A stretch of 64,000 nt of DNA from Salinisphaeraceae bacterium (lineage in GTDB: Bacteria; Pseudomonadota; Gammaproteobacteria; Nevskiales; Salinisphaeraceae), in assembly GCA_002683405.1 (NCBI GenBank), contig NYTH01000032.1, positions 1 to 64,000 of the forward strand. The letters are read 5' to 3'. The translations under genes were made by a program, and so were the position numbers. Below are positions 25,225-34,613 of the stretch, in pieces. The stretch's first letter is position 1. Each line of letters opens with the position of its first letter. The notes beneath the pieces were generated by a model. That model had not been told where the DNA came from and made no database searches. It saw only the letters and a program-made list of their open reading frames with translations.

Positions 25225-25487
25225 CTAGCCCGGATATTTCACGAGGGCGATTGACGCGGTCGTATAAACAACTGATACGAATGAGAATAAAACCAATTTT
25301 AGGGGCAATTTGATCGGTACAGTTTGGATTCCGCGCCAATCTATCGCGGTGCCTTGCGTTTCTCGCGGCGTATCGCTTGTTTTTCACGCACACCCTAGCT
25401 ACGGCTAGGGTGTGCGCTCCAAGACTGCGCGCTACTTGCTGCGAATTCGCAATTCACTCGCGATCCCTCGTGAAATATCCGGGCTAG
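25225..25487. mobile_element. 263-bp MITE-like element with 23-bp perfect inverted repeats
   Basis: The ends 25225-25247 and 25465-25487 are exact inverted repeats of 23 bp, beginning CTAGCCCGGATATTTCACGA. The outer four bases on both sides are CTAG, which fits a YTAR target duplicated by IS5-family elements. The interior has no gene and is more AT-rich than its surroundings. The right end supplies the TAG stop of the gene at 25484-27163. The interior also holds a strong hairpin at 25387-25416. The element fills most of the nhaA upstream gap. Family assignment is inference. Confidence 0.7.
25387..25416. repeat. Perfect 13-bp stem-loop inside the MITE
   Basis: CGCACACCCTAGC (25387-25399) and GCTAGGGTGTGCG (25404-25416) pair perfectly around a TACG tetraloop. 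It could act as a terminator or as an element-specific structure. There is no strong T-run on either side. Confidence 0.6.
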
Positions 25488-27163
25488 TCGAATGCCGGGA
25501 AATCTCCGGCGAGATACCGCTGTTCAGCCGGATTGGTCGGGGCGGCCGCATCCGGCCCGATACTCGGCCAGGGCCGGTTGTCATAGAAATCCGGCCGGGC
25601 CGCATGAAAATAGGAATCGGGGAACAGGGCGTCCACCGGAACCTGGTCGGCAAGCAGCAGCAGCCCGTTCTGCAGGTTCATGTGTACGAGCAGGGTGGCC
25701 GGATCGACCGTGCCGTCCCAGCGTATTTCACGGCCGCTGCGTGTATTGAGCACATTGGCCGTTATGTTCTGGAAGTCGGAATGGTCGTGCAGGTAGATGC
25801 CTTCCGCGCCCACGCGATTGCGGTGAAAGGTATTCCACGGCCCGGCCGGCCCCCAGAAATCGCCGATGCCGATCAGGTCCACCACGTTGCCCTCGAACAG
25901 GTTGGCCGAGGGATAATGCCCGTGCAGCGAAATGTCGGTGGGCACATAGTTGCCTTCGGACAGCGCTTCACGCACGTAGTTGTAGGCCATGACGTTGCCG
26001 CTGGCGCCGATCTGCAGGATAAGGGCGTGGCGCAGCCGCCGGAATATGTTGTTCTCGATAAGCGAGTGGCTGCTGTGCCGGCTGAGCATGACGCCATAGC
26101 CGTGACCGCCCACGCCGTGATCGCTGGCATCGTGAAAATAGCTGTCGCGCACCTCGATGCGGTAGCCCTCGCGCGCGTGGATGTGCGCCTTGCGTGCCCG
26201 ATGACTGGCGATGTTGCGAAACCACAGATTCGCGCCCTGGCGGATACGCACGATGAAGCGGTCACTGCTGTCCAACCGCGTGAGGGCCAGGTCTTCGAGG
26301 CCGGCGTTCTCGACGATGTCCGTCAGTGGCCGGGCGCGGGGCGCAAAGGCCGGATCGAACTGTATGCTCAGCGGCGCTTCGAGCGTGATCCGGTTGCCGG
26401 ATACCGCCACCACCCTGAACATCTGCCCGACGGCTTCCTGGGCCCAGCTCTGGTTCCAGCCCGCCTGCGTGTAGAGCTTGGCCGGGTCATTGGCCTGGGC
26501 GATGACGCCGTAGCCGCCCGGCACGAAGCCGGCAGCCGACTGGAGCGTCAGGCTGCGGGAGTTCAGGTCGGCGCCCTGCGTGACGGGCCGATCACTGCCG
26601 CCTGCGAACGCGGCGAAGTCAAAGCCGTTATCACCGTGGTTCATCAGCAGCCGGGTGGCTCCTGGCCCGGCACCGCGCAATACCACTCCGCTGCGCATGC
26701 GGATGGGCGCGTTCAGGTGAAACTCGCCGGCCGGCACATAAACTGCCGCCGGCGGCGTGACCGCATCGATGGCTGCCTGCAGCGCCGGCGCGTCATTGCC
26801 GCCGTCGTTCGCCCGGGCGCCGTAATCCGTCACCGATGTCTTCACGGCATAAGCCGGAATCCCGCCCACAACACCAGCCGACCACACCGGCCGCCTGGAT
26901 TCGGGAATCACGTCCAGCGCGAGCGGTGGCGGCGGGTTGGCGGGAGTCGGCTCTGCGCTGGCGTCCGTGTCGGTGTCGCCATCCATCGCGGCCGCCGGCG
27001 CGGGCGTCGATTCGACCGGCGCGGCGTCGCTTCCGCCGCCTCCGCCCCCGCCGCATCCCGCCAGCGTCACGACCCCCGCTACAAGCAGGGGCCGCAGCAG
27101 CTCGAATCGCCTGACTGTCGTAACCAAGAGATCATTTTCAGAGCGCATCGTGATCGAGGGCAT
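25484..27163 (-). CDS. Lipoprotein with right-handed beta-helix (pectate-lyase-like) domain
   Basis: 559 residues. A signal peptide ends in the lipobox TLAGC, followed by a run of seven glycines and an acidic Pro/Ala-rich linker (to ~75). The fold starts with VTDYGARANDGGNDAPALQAAIDAV...VYVPAGEFHLNAPIRMRSGVVLRGAG, the standard opening of Pectate_lyase_3 beta-helix proteins, and continues with helix-rung repeats (SLIENNIFRRLRHALILQIGASGNVMAYNYV and similar). Likely a surface polysaccharide lyase or hydrolase, or a sugar-binding protein; the catalytic residues are not evident. The stop codon lies in the end of a MITE, whose CTAG boundary retains TAG. Confidence 0.8.
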   Translation of the reverse strand: MPSITMRSENDLLVTTVRRFELLRPLLVAGVVTLAGCGGGGGGGSDAAPVESTPAPAAAMDGDTDTDASAEPTPANPPPPLALDVIPESRRPVWSAGVVGGIPAYAVKTSVTDYGARANDGGNDAPALQAAIDAVTPPAAVYVPAGEFHLNAPIRMRSGVVLRGAGPGATRLLMNHGDNGFDFAAFAGGSDRPVTQGADLNSRSLTLQSAAGFVPGGYGVIAQANDPAKLYTQAGWNQSWAQEAVGQMFRVVAVSGNRITLEAPLSIQFDPAFAPRARPLTDIVENAGLEDLALTRLDSSDRFIVRIRQGANLWFRNIASHRARKAHIHAREGYRIEVRDSYFHDASDHGVGGHGYGVMLSRHSSHSLIENNIFRRLRHALILQIGASGNVMAYNYVREALSEGNYVPTDISLHGHYPSANLFEGNVVDLIGIGDFWGPAGPWNTFHRNRVGAEGIYLHDHSDFQNITANVLNTRSGREIRWDGTVDPATLLVHMNLQNGLLLLADQVPVDALFPDSYFHAARPDFYDNRPWPSIGPDAAAPTNPAEQRYLAGDFPAFD

Positions 27164-27378
27164 GGCCTTTTTAGGCTATCGGCGACGCGTTCCGGGCCCG
27201 TATTGGCATTGATCGGGCGGTCTCCGCCATCAGCGAAGGACGGACCAGCCGGATTCTTGACGGGTTCCGTCAGTCTGTTGACGCCGCCGGCGCCGCGTCG
27301 TCGTGCTCATGGCGCCCATCGGTTCTATACTGCAGCCACCAAAAGCGCCCGCGCGGCGCGTGATTCGGGGGAGAAAAC

Positions 27379-27945
27379 ATGCTGCTACTCGCCACCGGCC
27401 TGCTGCTCTGGGCTTCCACCCACCTCATGGTTTCAATGGCACCGGCGATTCGTGCCGGCCTGGTCCGGAAGCTGGGTCTGCTGCCCTACAAGGGACTGTT
27501 CTCGCTGGTCCTGGTGGGCGCCCTGGCGCTCATGATCATCGGCTGGCGAGCCGCGCCGGCGACGTCTGCCTGGCTGCCGCCCGCGGGCCTGCGCCACCTG
27601 ACCATGCTGCTGGTGCCGATTGCGGTGGTGCTCTTCATCAGCGCGCGAGCCCCCACCGACATCAGGCAGGTCATTCGCCACCCCCAGCTGACGGGCGTGA
27701 AGCTATGGGCGATAGCCCACCTGCTGAGCAACGGCGAATGGCGTTCGCTGCTGCTGTTTGGCGGCCTGCTGGCCTGGGCCGTCCTGGAAGTCATATTCAT
27801 CAACCGGCGCGACGGAGCTCGCGTGAAACCGCCCCGCATGGGGCCGGTCAAGACGGCCGGCAGCGCCCTGGTCGGGCTGGCCGTGGCGGCGCTGCTGATC
27901 TTTATCCATCCGTGGCTGGCGGGCATTCGTATCCTGCCCGCCTGA
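27379..27945 (+). CDS. NnrU family membrane protein
   Basis: 188 residues with about six hydrophobic helices. The family signature is visible: IRHPQLTGVKLWAIAHLLSNGEWRSLLLFGGLLAW, where HPQLTGVKLWAxAHLLxNG is highly conserved. NnrU proteins were first noted near nitrite and nitric oxide reduction genes, but many occur alone, and the family is related to methyltransferase-like membrane enzymes (isoprenylcysteine methyltransferase superfamily). The start ATG has GGGGGAG upstream (5 nt from the codon). No denitrification genes are adjacent, although orphan oxidase III/IV-like subunits lie 7 kb away. Confidence 0.88.
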   Translation: MLLLATGLLLWASTHLMVSMAPAIRAGLVRKLGLLPYKGLFSLVLVGALALMIIGWRAAPATSAWLPPAGLRHLTMLLVPIAVVLFISARAPTDIRQVIRHPQLTGVKLWAIAHLLSNGEWRSLLLFGGLLAWAVLEVIFINRRDGARVKPPRMGPVKTAGSALVGLAVAALLIFIHPWLAGIRILPA

Positions 27946-28113
27946 CAGGCGCCGCCAGACGCCCGGCCAGGGCACGTTCCGGCCGGGCCGTTCAGTCCGT
28001 CCGCATCACGCACCGCATGGTATTCTGCACGTTTCACACCCGCCGACTCATTCAGGCGCAGCATCGCCGAATCGGGCTGCGACGATAGCGGGTCGCCGAC
28101 ATGAACAGGGTTG

Positions 28114-29265
28114 ATGACGGACATGAAACCGCGGATCGGAATTTTCGGGGCCGGGCAGCTGGGGGCTTACCTGTGCCAGGCGGCGGCTGACCTGGGCCTG
28201 AAAACCTCGGTGCTGGCCTTCACCGAAGACAGCATGGCCATCGAGTACGCGGATTTCTCCGTGGTGGCCGACGCCGGCGACCGCGACGCGCTGCGGCAAC
28301 TGCTTGAGCGATCGGACGTGCTGACCTTCGAGATAGAGAAGGTGCCGCTGGCCCAGCTCGAGCTTGCCGAGCAGATCGCGGCGCAGGGCCATCTGCGCAT
28401 TGCGCCATCGGCGGCGGTCATGCGGCTGATACAGAACAAGTTTCACCAGAAGCAATGGCTGATGCAGCACGGTTTTCCGACCGCGCCGTTCATGGATTGC
28501 CCGGACGGTATTACGCTCGACGGCATCCAGGCCGAACTCGGCCTGCCGTTCGTGCAGAAAACGCACCGGGATGGCTACGACGGCCAGGGCGTGCAGGTCG
28601 TCACCGGCGCAGATCAGACGCTCTGGCAGGGCAACGCCTTTGCCGAGCAGTTCATCAGCGACCGGCGTGAGCTGGCGATTCTGGTGGCCCGGGACACGAC
28701 CGGCAATATCGCCTGCTACCCCGTGGTGGAAATGGAGTTCGAGGGCGCGGCCAATATCCTGGATGTAGCCGTCAGCCCGGCCGGCGTCAGCCCGGCCATC
28801 GCCGAGCGCGCCCGCAAATTGGGTACGGACATCGTCGAGCAGCTGGACGGGGTGGGCGTGTTCGCCATCGAGCTCTTCCTGACGGGCAGCGACGAGATCC
28901 TGGTCAACGAAATCTCCCCCCGCGTGCACAACAGCGGTCACATGACCCTGGACGCCCACGTAACCAGCCAGTACGAGCAGCATCTGCGCGCCATCTCCGG
29001 CATGCCGCTGGGCGATACGGGGCAGATTGCGCCGGCGGTGATGCGCAATATCCTCTACACCGATGCGCTTCAGTCGGACTCGCTGGCCATGGGCGCCAGC
29101 CGCTGGTCCGATTCCACCCACGTGCACTGGTACGGCAAATCCGACGGCAAGCCCATGCGGAAAATGGGCCACGTCACCGCCACGGCGGACGACCTGGACG
29201 GCGCGCGCCGCTTCGCCGCCGAGGCCATCAACAGCCTTTATTCGAAAACCGGGGCCGAGGCATGA
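28114..29265 (+). CDS. purK: N5-carboxyaminoimidazole ribonucleotide synthase
   Basis: About 383 residues of ATP-grasp enzyme. It opens [17 protein letters not shown], the nucleotide-fold motif of PurK, and has [19 protein letters not shown] (the ATP-grasp glycine loop) and [29 protein letters not shown], the family signature. PurK carboxylates AIR with ATP and bicarbonate to N5-CAIR in purine biosynthesis. The frame opens at a TTG (28111); ATG 28114 and 28123 follow and ACAGGG lies just upstream, so 28114 is chosen. The gene overlaps purE by 4 bp (ATGA), so the two are translationally coupled. Confidence 0.95.
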   Translation: MTDMKPRIGIFGAGQLGAYLCQAAADLGLKTSVLAFTEDSMAIEYADFSVVADAGDRDALRQLLERSDVLTFEIEKVPLAQLELAEQIAAQGHLRIAPSAAVMRLIQNKFHQKQWLMQHGFPTAPFMDCPDGITLDGIQAELGLPFVQKTHRDGYDGQGVQVVTGADQTLWQGNAFAEQFISDRRELAILVARDTTGNIACYPVVEMEFEGAANILDVAVSPAGVSPAIAERARKLGTDIVEQLDGVGVFAIELFLTGSDEILVNEISPRVHNSGHMTLDAHVTSQYEQHLRAISGMPLGDTGQIAPAVMRNILYTDALQSDSLAMGASRWSDSTHVHWYGKSDGKPMRKMGHVTATADDLDGARRFAAEAINSLYSKTGAEA

Positions 29266-29753
29266 GTGTTCGAGTCGGCATCATCATGGGCAGCGATTCC
29301 GATCTGCCGGTGATGCGAGAAGCGGAAACCGTACTCAAGCAGCTGCAGATCGACTGCGAGCTGGCCATCGTCAGCGCCCATCGTACGCCGCAGCGCATGT
29401 TCGACTACGCGCAGTCGGCGGAAGACAGGGGCCTGTCGGTCATCATCGCGGGCGCGGGCGGAGCCGCTCATCTGCCCGGCATGGTGGCGGCGCTCACCCC
29501 CCTGCCCGTGATCGGCGTGCCGGTCAGCGCCACCAAGCTGGCGGGCCAGGACGCGCTGATGTCCATTGTGCAGATGCCCGCCGGCATTCCGGTGGCCACC
29601 GTGGCCATCGACAACGCCCGCAATGCGGGGCTGCTGGCGGCGCAAATACTGGGGGCAAGCGATGCCTCGATCCGCGCCCGCATCAAGGCCTTCCGCGAAG
29701 ACATGGCCGCCACGGTGCTGCGCAAGGCCGAAAAGCTCGCCGCCGAGCAGTAA
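29262..29753 (+). CDS. purE: N5-carboxyaminoimidazole ribonucleotide mutase
   Basis: 163 residues, class I PurE. The start is [13 protein letters not shown]; then [21 protein letters not shown] and [18 protein letters not shown], which include the catalytic serine and histidine regions (S in GSDSD, H in SAHR). PurE moves the carboxylate of N5-CAIR to give CAIR. The start codon overlaps the purK stop. A bidirectional terminator follows at 29846. The length and all motifs are normal. Confidence 0.96.
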   Translation: MSVRVGIIMGSDSDLPVMREAETVLKQLQIDCELAIVSAHRTPQRMFDYAQSAEDRGLSVIIAGAGGAAHLPGMVAALTPLPVIGVPVSATKLAGQDALMSIVQMPAGIPVATVAIDNARNAGLLAAQILGASDASIRARIKAFREDMAATVLRKAEKLAAEQ

Positions 29754-29845
29754 CCCCCGGGCCGCTGACGGCCGGGGTGGTCAGCCTGCAGCCACGCGGG
29801 ACTCGGACCGAAGCGGGCGCCACCGAACACTGAAATTCGCTCTCA

Positions 29846-29889
29846 ATAAAAAACCGGGCGGCCCTTTCAAGACCGCCCGGCTGCTTTTC
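29846..29889. terminator. Bidirectional intrinsic terminator
   Basis: CCGGGCGG (29854-29861) pairs with CCGCCCGG (29873-29880). On the plus strand CTGCTTTTC follows (end of purKE). On the minus strand the hairpin is followed by TTTTTTATTG, a strong T-run that serves the outer-membrane gene ending at 29918. The two genes are convergent, so one structure stops both. Confidence 0.85.
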
Positions 29890-29917
29890 TCGATCTAATC
29901 GATTCAGGCGAGCGTGG

Positions 29918-30763
29918 CTACTCGCCCGGGCGGTAGATCAGGTTGAAGCTGATGGTCTGGAAATCGAAATCGTCATCCGTGCCCTCGGCCACGGTGCCGC
30001 CGCTAGCCGGCGAGCCGAACGCCATGGTGGCGCCGCTCTGACCCAGCGGGTCGTTGGGACCCCCGTCAAAGCGGGTCTGGAAGTCCTCGTCACCCATGTT
30101 GGTATAGGCGTACTCGACGCCGAAGCTCCATTCGGGATTGATAATGACTTCAACGCCCGCGCCGACCGTATAGCCGGCCGTCCAGCCGCCATCCTGGCCG
30201 TTATCACCGCGAAAGGCGCCCGAATTGCCTTCCCAGGAGTACTGCACATCGCCGTAGGCCAGGCCGCCGGAGACGTAAGGCATGATGGTGTTGTGCCCTG
30301 CCCAGCCGAGACGGCCGCGCAACGTGCCCAGATTCTTCAGCTCGCGGCGCTCGATGTAGGTGGCCGGCGTGGCGGAAAACGCGGTCTGGTCCTGGGTGAG
30401 CTCGATATCCGAGAAATCGGCCAGCACGCCGTAGACCCAGTCGCCGGCGCGCCAGTCATAGCCACCGCGAACGCCGACCAGGTAGCCGGCGTCGAATTCG
30501 CCGTCGAAGTTGTCACCGAAGGCATTGTTGATGGCCGCGGTGTTGTCGCTGCCATCCACGCGGCGAAACTCGAGCTCGCCGTCATCGCCCGTGCTGAAGC
30601 CGACGCCGGCCTGCGCGCCCACGTGCCAGCCGGTCCATTGCGTGGCCGTGTTCTTGGCGGTCGAGGCGCGGGCCTTCTCGGGCTCACCCTGCGCCAGCGC
30701 GGCCGTGGCCGACAGGCTCAACACTGCAAAACCGGCACAAAGGGACTTTGATCGGATCGTCAT
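29918..30763 (-). CDS. Outer-membrane beta-barrel protein (OmpA/Omp25-like porin family)
   Basis: 281 residues. A Sec signal peptide (about 1-24, cut after AALA) is followed by a short linker and TGWHVGAQAGVGF, the usual first strand of Omp25/31-type barrels. Alternating aromatic and hydrophobic strands follow (LVGVRGGYDWRAGDWVYGVLADFSDIE; LRGRLGWAGHNTIMPYVSGGLAYGDV; GYTVGAGVEVIINPEWSFGVEYAYTNMGDEDF). The last strand ends in FQTISFNLIYRP, close to the C-terminal signature for BAM insertion, although the final residues are PGE. A small eight-stranded surface barrel is likely. It ends at a shared terminator. Confidence 0.85.
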   Translation of the reverse strand: MTIRSKSLCAGFAVLSLSATAALAQGEPEKARASTAKNTATQWTGWHVGAQAGVGFSTGDDGELEFRRVDGSDNTAAINNAFGDNFDGEFDAGYLVGVRGGYDWRAGDWVYGVLADFSDIELTQDQTAFSATPATYIERRELKNLGTLRGRLGWAGHNTIMPYVSGGLAYGDVQYSWEGNSGAFRGDNGQDGGWTAGYTVGAGVEVIINPEWSFGVEYAYTNMGDEDFQTRFDGGPNDPLGQSGATMAFGSPASGGTVAEGTDDDFDFQTISFNLIYRPGE

Positions 30764-30851
30764 GATGTTTCCTCAATAGGGGACTGGTGTAGGAGACAAT
30801 ATGCTAACAGCTTGATTAAAAGAATATATTGCGGGCAACACGACAACGGTC

Positions 30852-32213
30852 TTATCGTGCGGAGCGGTTGCCCTGCGGCCGGCCGCCCGGGCGCCGTCGC
30901 CGCTTGCGACGACTGGACGGCGCGCCCGATTCGTTACCCGCGTCACGTCTTCCGGCGCTGGCGCCTTCGCCTCGCGACCCGCCCTGCTTGCCGGGACGGC
31001 CCCGACCGCCGTTGCCCTTCGGCTTGGGCTTGCCGGAAGACCGTGCCGGCCGGGCTTCGGGCTGCGCGGTGTCCCGCTCCAGCTCAAAACCGGTCACGTC
31101 GAAGGCCGGAATGGTTCGACCCAGCAACTTCTGGATGTCCTTCAGATAGGCGCGCTCGTCACCGGAAACCAGCGACAGGGCCTGGCCCTCGCTGCCGGCC
31201 CGACCGGTGCGCCCGATACGGTGAACGTAGTCGGCCGGCACGTTGGGCAGCTCATAGTTGATGACGTGCGGCAGCGCATCGATGTCGATGCCGCGGGCGG
31301 CGATGTCCGTGGCCACCAGCACGCGAATGCGACCGGCCTTGAACTCCGCCAGCGAGCGCGTACGGGCGCCCTGGCTCTTGTTGCCGTGCAGCGCCGCCGC
31401 GGGCAGCCCGTCCGCCTCCAGCTGCTTGCACAGCCGGTTGGCACCGTGCTTGGTGCGCGTGAAGACCAGCACCTGGCGCCAGTCCCGGCTGCCAATCAGC
31501 CAGGAAAGCAGCGCCCGCTTCTGCCCTTTTGCGACCATGACCAGACTCTGCGCAACCAGCTCGGCAGGCGCATTGCGCGGCGCAACGTCGATTTCCTGCG
31601 GGTTGTCCAGCAGCGTCTGCGCCAGCTTGCGAATGTCGGACGAGAAGGTGGCGGAGAACATGAGATTCTGCCGCTGCGTGGGCATGGCCTTGATCACGCG
31701 GCGGATATCGTGAATGAAGCCCATGTCGAGCATGCGGTCCGCCTCGTCCAGCACAAGCGTCTGCACGCCGGCAAAGCTGACCGTGTTCTGCCGCAGGTGA
31801 TCAAGCAGCCGGCCCGGCGTGGCAACCACGTAGTCCACACCCCGGGCGAACGCCTTGGCCTGCGGCCCGTAGGCCACGCCGCCGAACACGGTTACACCGC
31901 GCAGCGACAATGCGCCACCGTACTCGCGAAAGCTCTCCGCGACCTGCGCCGCCAGTTCACGCGTCGGCGTCAGAATGACGGCCCGCGGCCCGCGGGCTTT
32001 GCCGCCGGCGTTGGCCGGGCGGGAAAGCTGCTGCAGAAGCGGCAGCGCGAAAGCAGCTGTCTTGCCGGTACCGGTTTGTGCTGCAGCGAGCAGATCCCGG
32101 CCATTCAGAATCGCCGGAATGGACTGCAGCTGAATGGGCGTGGGTTGGTGATAACCGGCGCGGCCGACCGACTCGACCAGCGCCTGGTCGAGGCCAAGGG
32201 ATTCAAACGACAT
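30852..32213 (-). CDS. rhlE: DEAD-box RNA helicase, RhlE-like
   Basis: 453 residues. Motifs in order: Q-motif [10 protein letters not shown] (21-30), AQTGTGKT (45-52), PTRELA (83-88), ATPGRL (131-136), DEAD (156-159), SAT (187-189), then helicase C motifs [13 protein letters not shown] and [10 protein letters not shown]. The C-terminal ~80 residues are basic and low in complexity (Arg/Gly/Lys/Pro), an RNA-binding tail typical of RhlE/RhlB-type helicases that remodel ribosome assembly and mRNA decay. The start ATG 32213 has AAGGA 6 nt upstream; the longer frame begins with a TTG and is not preferred. It is transcribed alone. Confidence 0.93.
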   Translation of the reverse strand: MSFESLGLDQALVESVGRAGYHQPTPIQLQSIPAILNGRDLLAAAQTGTGKTAAFALPLLQQLSRPANAGGKARGPRAVILTPTRELAAQVAESFREYGGALSLRGVTVFGGVAYGPQAKAFARGVDYVVATPGRLLDHLRQNTVSFAGVQTLVLDEADRMLDMGFIHDIRRVIKAMPTQRQNLMFSATFSSDIRKLAQTLLDNPQEIDVAPRNAPAELVAQSLVMVAKGQKRALLSWLIGSRDWRQVLVFTRTKHGANRLCKQLEADGLPAAALHGNKSQGARTRSLAEFKAGRIRVLVATDIAARGIDIDALPHVINYELPNVPADYVHRIGRTGRAGSEGQALSLVSGDERAYLKDIQKLLGRTIPAFDVTGFELERDTAQPEARPARSSGKPKPKGNGGRGRPGKQGGSRGEGASAGRRDAGNESGAPSSRRKRRRRPGGRPQGNRSAR

Positions 32214-32528
32214 GGGTGTCCTTATACGGGGCAATCTGCACTAGCGCCTGCGCGCTACGCCCGGTCCAGACGACTCTTGAGAAAGCGCGGCATCAGAGCC
32301 TGCGCGGGTGGGTCAATCATGACTACCGTTATCGGCGCTCGAACGGGCCGATAACGTGAGAGCAGCATGGCACCGAACCGGTGGGTGCCCGCACTGCCCG
32401 CGCAGTATATGCCATTCCGGGCCGGATTGCGCAACTGACATGGTTGTCAGACAGGTGTGAATTCAGTGGTTTACGGTTGGGCTCGGCTTCTCGCAGGCCA
32501 CCGGCCAATGCGTTCCGGGCCAGTCGCC
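32214..32528. other. Gap between rhlE and a MITE, nothing supported
   Basis: Upstream region of rhlE (its promoter should lie here) up to the left end of the element at 32529. I see no gene, no convincing -35/-10 pair and no hairpin worth naming. Confidence 0.4.
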
Positions 32529-32697
32529 CTAGGGGGTTGCTGAAAAGGAGCCATCCTGGCTCTTTTAAGCGTCGCTGCGCGAAAACGCGGTTTTCACTTG
32601 CTCTCACAATCAAGCACTTAGCGTGCTCGATTTTGGCGGTACGTCCATATACTGCTCGGAAACTACCAAAACGCTTCGCATTTCAGCAGCCCCCTAG
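32529..32697. mobile_element. 169-bp MITE-like element with CTAG ends (IS5-like)
   Basis: The ends 32529-32545 (CTAGGGGGTTGCTGAAA) and 32681-32697 (TTTCAGCAGCCCCCTAG) match as inverted repeats at 16 of 17 positions. The outer CTAG on each side looks like a duplicated YTAR target. The inner GGGGTTGCTGAAAA-like sequence is what I know from IS5-family ends. The interior is too short for a transposase. The right end overlaps the TAG stop of the gene at 32694-33101. This is the second such arrangement in the window (compare 25225-25487), with a different end sequence. Confidence 0.7.
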
Positions 32698-33101
32698 TCG
32701 TCGTGTTCCCCTATCCCGGTGATGCCGGCCACGATCAGGCCGCCGAGAAGCCCCTCCACGAAAACCGCCGCCATCCAGGCAAGGCCCAGGCCCATCGGCA
32801 CGGGCATGACGGCGTACACGCCCGGTCCGGCCGCCACGCCGGTAGCCATCGCAAAAAGCAGACCGTAGATGATGCCGGTTCGCTGGCTGCCGGAATTCAC
32901 CAGAAACTTGTAGATCGCCGAAAAGCCCGCCGCCGAGGCAAGGGTGGTCAGCGATATCAGCCCGAGCTTCATCTCCGGCTGCGGCCGCCACAGGGATGCG
33001 GTGTCCGCATAGCTGCCGGCGAGCAACAGGCCGTGAACGATGAAGTCGAGAAACGACCACGCAAGAAAGACGGACACCGTGGCAATGACGAACTTGTTCA
33101 T
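32694..33101 (-). CDS. Small four-helix membrane protein
   Basis: 135 residues with about four hydrophobic helices: FVIATVSVFLAWSFLDFIVHGLLL at the N-terminus, LISLTTLASAAGFSAIYKFLV, IIYGLLFAMATGVAAGPGVYAVM and LAWMAAVFVEGLLGGLIVAGITG. The DFIVHG motif in helix 1 is common to several uncharacterised small membrane families, including DUF1761-like ones. The ATG at 33101 has CGGGAG 7 nt upstream; the longer frame to 33188 overlaps the next gene. The TAG stop is within the boundary CTAG of a MITE. Function unknown. Confidence 0.75.
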   Translation of the reverse strand: MNKFVIATVSVFLAWSFLDFIVHGLLLAGSYADTASLWRPQPEMKLGLISLTTLASAAGFSAIYKFLVNSGSQRTGIIYGLLFAMATGVAAGPGVYAVMPVPMGLGLAWMAAVFVEGLLGGLIVAGITGIGEHDD

Positions 33102-33138
33102 GTGCAGGCTCCCGAACCGCACCCCCTGAACCCCGCCG

Positions 33139-33606
33139 CTAGACGCGGGGACGATGCCCCGAGATAAACCGGTCCAGGTGATCGGCAAAGGCTTTTCTGT
33201 CGTTCTGGGTCAACGCGGGCGGGCCACCCGTGTCGAAGCCGCTGGCGCGCATGGTATCCAGAAAATCACGCATGTTCAGACGGGCGCCGATATTGTCCCG
33301 ATTGTGGAACTCGCCCCGCGGACTCAGGGCGAAACCGCCCTTGTCGATCACCTCGGCCGCCAGCGGGATATCGCTGGTGATGACGAGATCGCCCGACTGC
33401 GCAAGGCGAACGATTTCGTTATCGGCCACATCGAAACCCGCGCCCACCTGCAGCATGCGGATATGCGGCGAACGGGGCACGCGAATGGGCTGATTGGCCA
33501 CCAGCGTCAGCGCTATGCCGCGGCGCGTGGCGGCGCGGAAGAGAATGTCCTTGATGACGACCGGGCAGGCGTCGGCATCCACCCAGATCTGAAACGGATT
33601 CGACAC
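33139..33606 (-). CDS. YaiI/YqxD family (DUF188) protein
   Basis: 155 residues. The family signature opens the protein: [20 protein letters not shown], followed by [48 protein letters not shown] and the C-terminal [35 protein letters not shown]. It is a PIN-like fold with conserved acidic residues (DADAC and the [11 protein letters not shown] region), suggesting a metal-dependent nuclease, though activity is not established for the family. The length is normal. It lies 37 bp upstream of the small membrane protein on the same strand. Confidence 0.92.
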   Translation of the reverse strand: MSNPFQIWVDADACPVVIKDILFRAATRRGIALTLVANQPIRVPRSPHIRMLQVGAGFDVADNEIVRLAQSGDLVITSDIPLAAEVIDKGGFALSPRGEFHNRDNIGARLNMRDFLDTMRASGFDTGGPPALTQNDRKAFADHLDRFISGHRPRV

Positions 33607-33729
33607 GTCCCTGCCCCTTTGCCGGCGGTGATCAGTGCCGGCCGCCTGCGCTGCGCCGGCGCAACTCGCCGGGCGCCATCCCGTTGATCAGCGGGCGGGG
33701 CGGCCCCGGCTATCGGCCGTCATCATACG

Positions 33730-34470
33730 TCAGGCATGACCCGCCGCGGCAGGCGCGGCCCGCGGTACACGGCCGGCGGCCTGTTCCTCGCGGCGCAGCT
33801 CCCGGTACATCAGGTAGGCCGTGCCGTTGAGGTAGACACCCCAGACGAGGACCGGCAGATAGAAGCCGAGCAGCCCGTGATAGGCGAACGGTCCGCTCTT
33901 GAAAAAGGCCGGCCCGGCCGCCGTCATGAGCGTGATGGCGCCGGCAAGCGTCGCCCAGGCCACCGGACGCGGCACCATGGGCACATCGCGGCTGTCGGAC
34001 AGTTCCACAATGGCCGACGCCGCCATCTCTACCGCCAGATAGAACCAGCCCAGCAGAAAGCCCATCCAGGCCCAATCGTTCAATGCCTGTATGACATCCG
34101 CGCCGAACTCTGGCCGGTAGGCCGCCACAATCCAGGTGCAGGCGTTGAAAAAGATGATCAGCGAAATGAAGATGCCGCACACCGCCGTGGTGAGAGACCA
34201 GAGCGGAAAGCGCCCCTCCATCTTCGACAGCATGATGCCGAACTGGATGGATCCGGGCACCAGAATTCCGGCGGCAATATAGAACAGCGTGCATCCGATC
34301 AGCGTGCCGGTGGTGTTGATCTGCGAATACCACTCGTGAGTGCCCGCCAGACCCAGATCGGCCGGCGCCGGCTGGTAGAAGTGCGCAATGCCCAGCCAGC
34401 CCACCGCCGTCAACGCGGAAAATATCCACGTACACCAGATTCCGATTTTCTGCGACTTGATGTTACTCAT
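33730..34470 (-). CDS. Seven-helix membrane protein of unknown function
   Basis: 246 residues with about seven hydrophobic segments: WCTWIFSALTAVGWLGIAHFY, TLIGCTLFYIAAGILVPGSIQFGIML, LTTAVCGIFISLIIFFNACTWIVAAY, WMGFLLGWFYLAVEMAASAIV, VAWATLAGAITLMTAAGP and LLGFYLPVLVWGVYLNGTAYLMYREL. It is divergent from the cytochrome-oxidase III/IV-like pair, with a palindrome between them, so it may work with that pair. It has no obvious heme-ligating pattern. I do not recognise the family. Confidence 0.75.
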   Translation of the reverse strand: MSNIKSQKIGIWCTWIFSALTAVGWLGIAHFYQPAPADLGLAGTHEWYSQINTTGTLIGCTLFYIAAGILVPGSIQFGIMLSKMEGRFPLWSLTTAVCGIFISLIIFFNACTWIVAAYRPEFGADVIQALNDWAWMGFLLGWFYLAVEMAASAIVELSDSRDVPMVPRPVAWATLAGAITLMTAAGPAFFKSGPFAYHGLLGFYLPVLVWGVYLNGTAYLMYRELRREEQAAGRVPRAAPAAAGHA

Positions 34471-34533
34471 CAGTCCTCCTCCCGCGCCTGTCGCGCCGCG
34501 ATCGTGTTTTTCCAGCTGGAGAAGAGCTTATTG

Positions 34534-34547
34534 GTATGCTTTCATAC
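34534..34547. promoter_or_regulatory. Near-palindrome shared with the P450 promoter
   Basis: GTATGCTTTCATAC differs by one base from the perfect palindrome GTATGCTTGCATAC at 19439-19452. It lies between the divergent genes at 34470 and 34614, as an operator would. Confidence 0.5.
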
Positions 34548-34613
34548 GATCAACTGCCAAGCCCGCGGCCGGCGGCGCGCCGCGGGCCTGACTCCTCGGG
34601 AGGCCTGCCGCTC

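Noticed and set aside
27278-27331. TTGACG (27278) and TATACT (27326) as a promoter for the NnrU gene
   Set aside because: The spacing is 42 bp, too long for a sigma70 promoter.
25412-27535. 707-codon plus-strand open frame
   Set aside because: It lies opposite the beta-helix lipoprotein and runs over the next gene; the composition is that of a GC-rich antisense frame.
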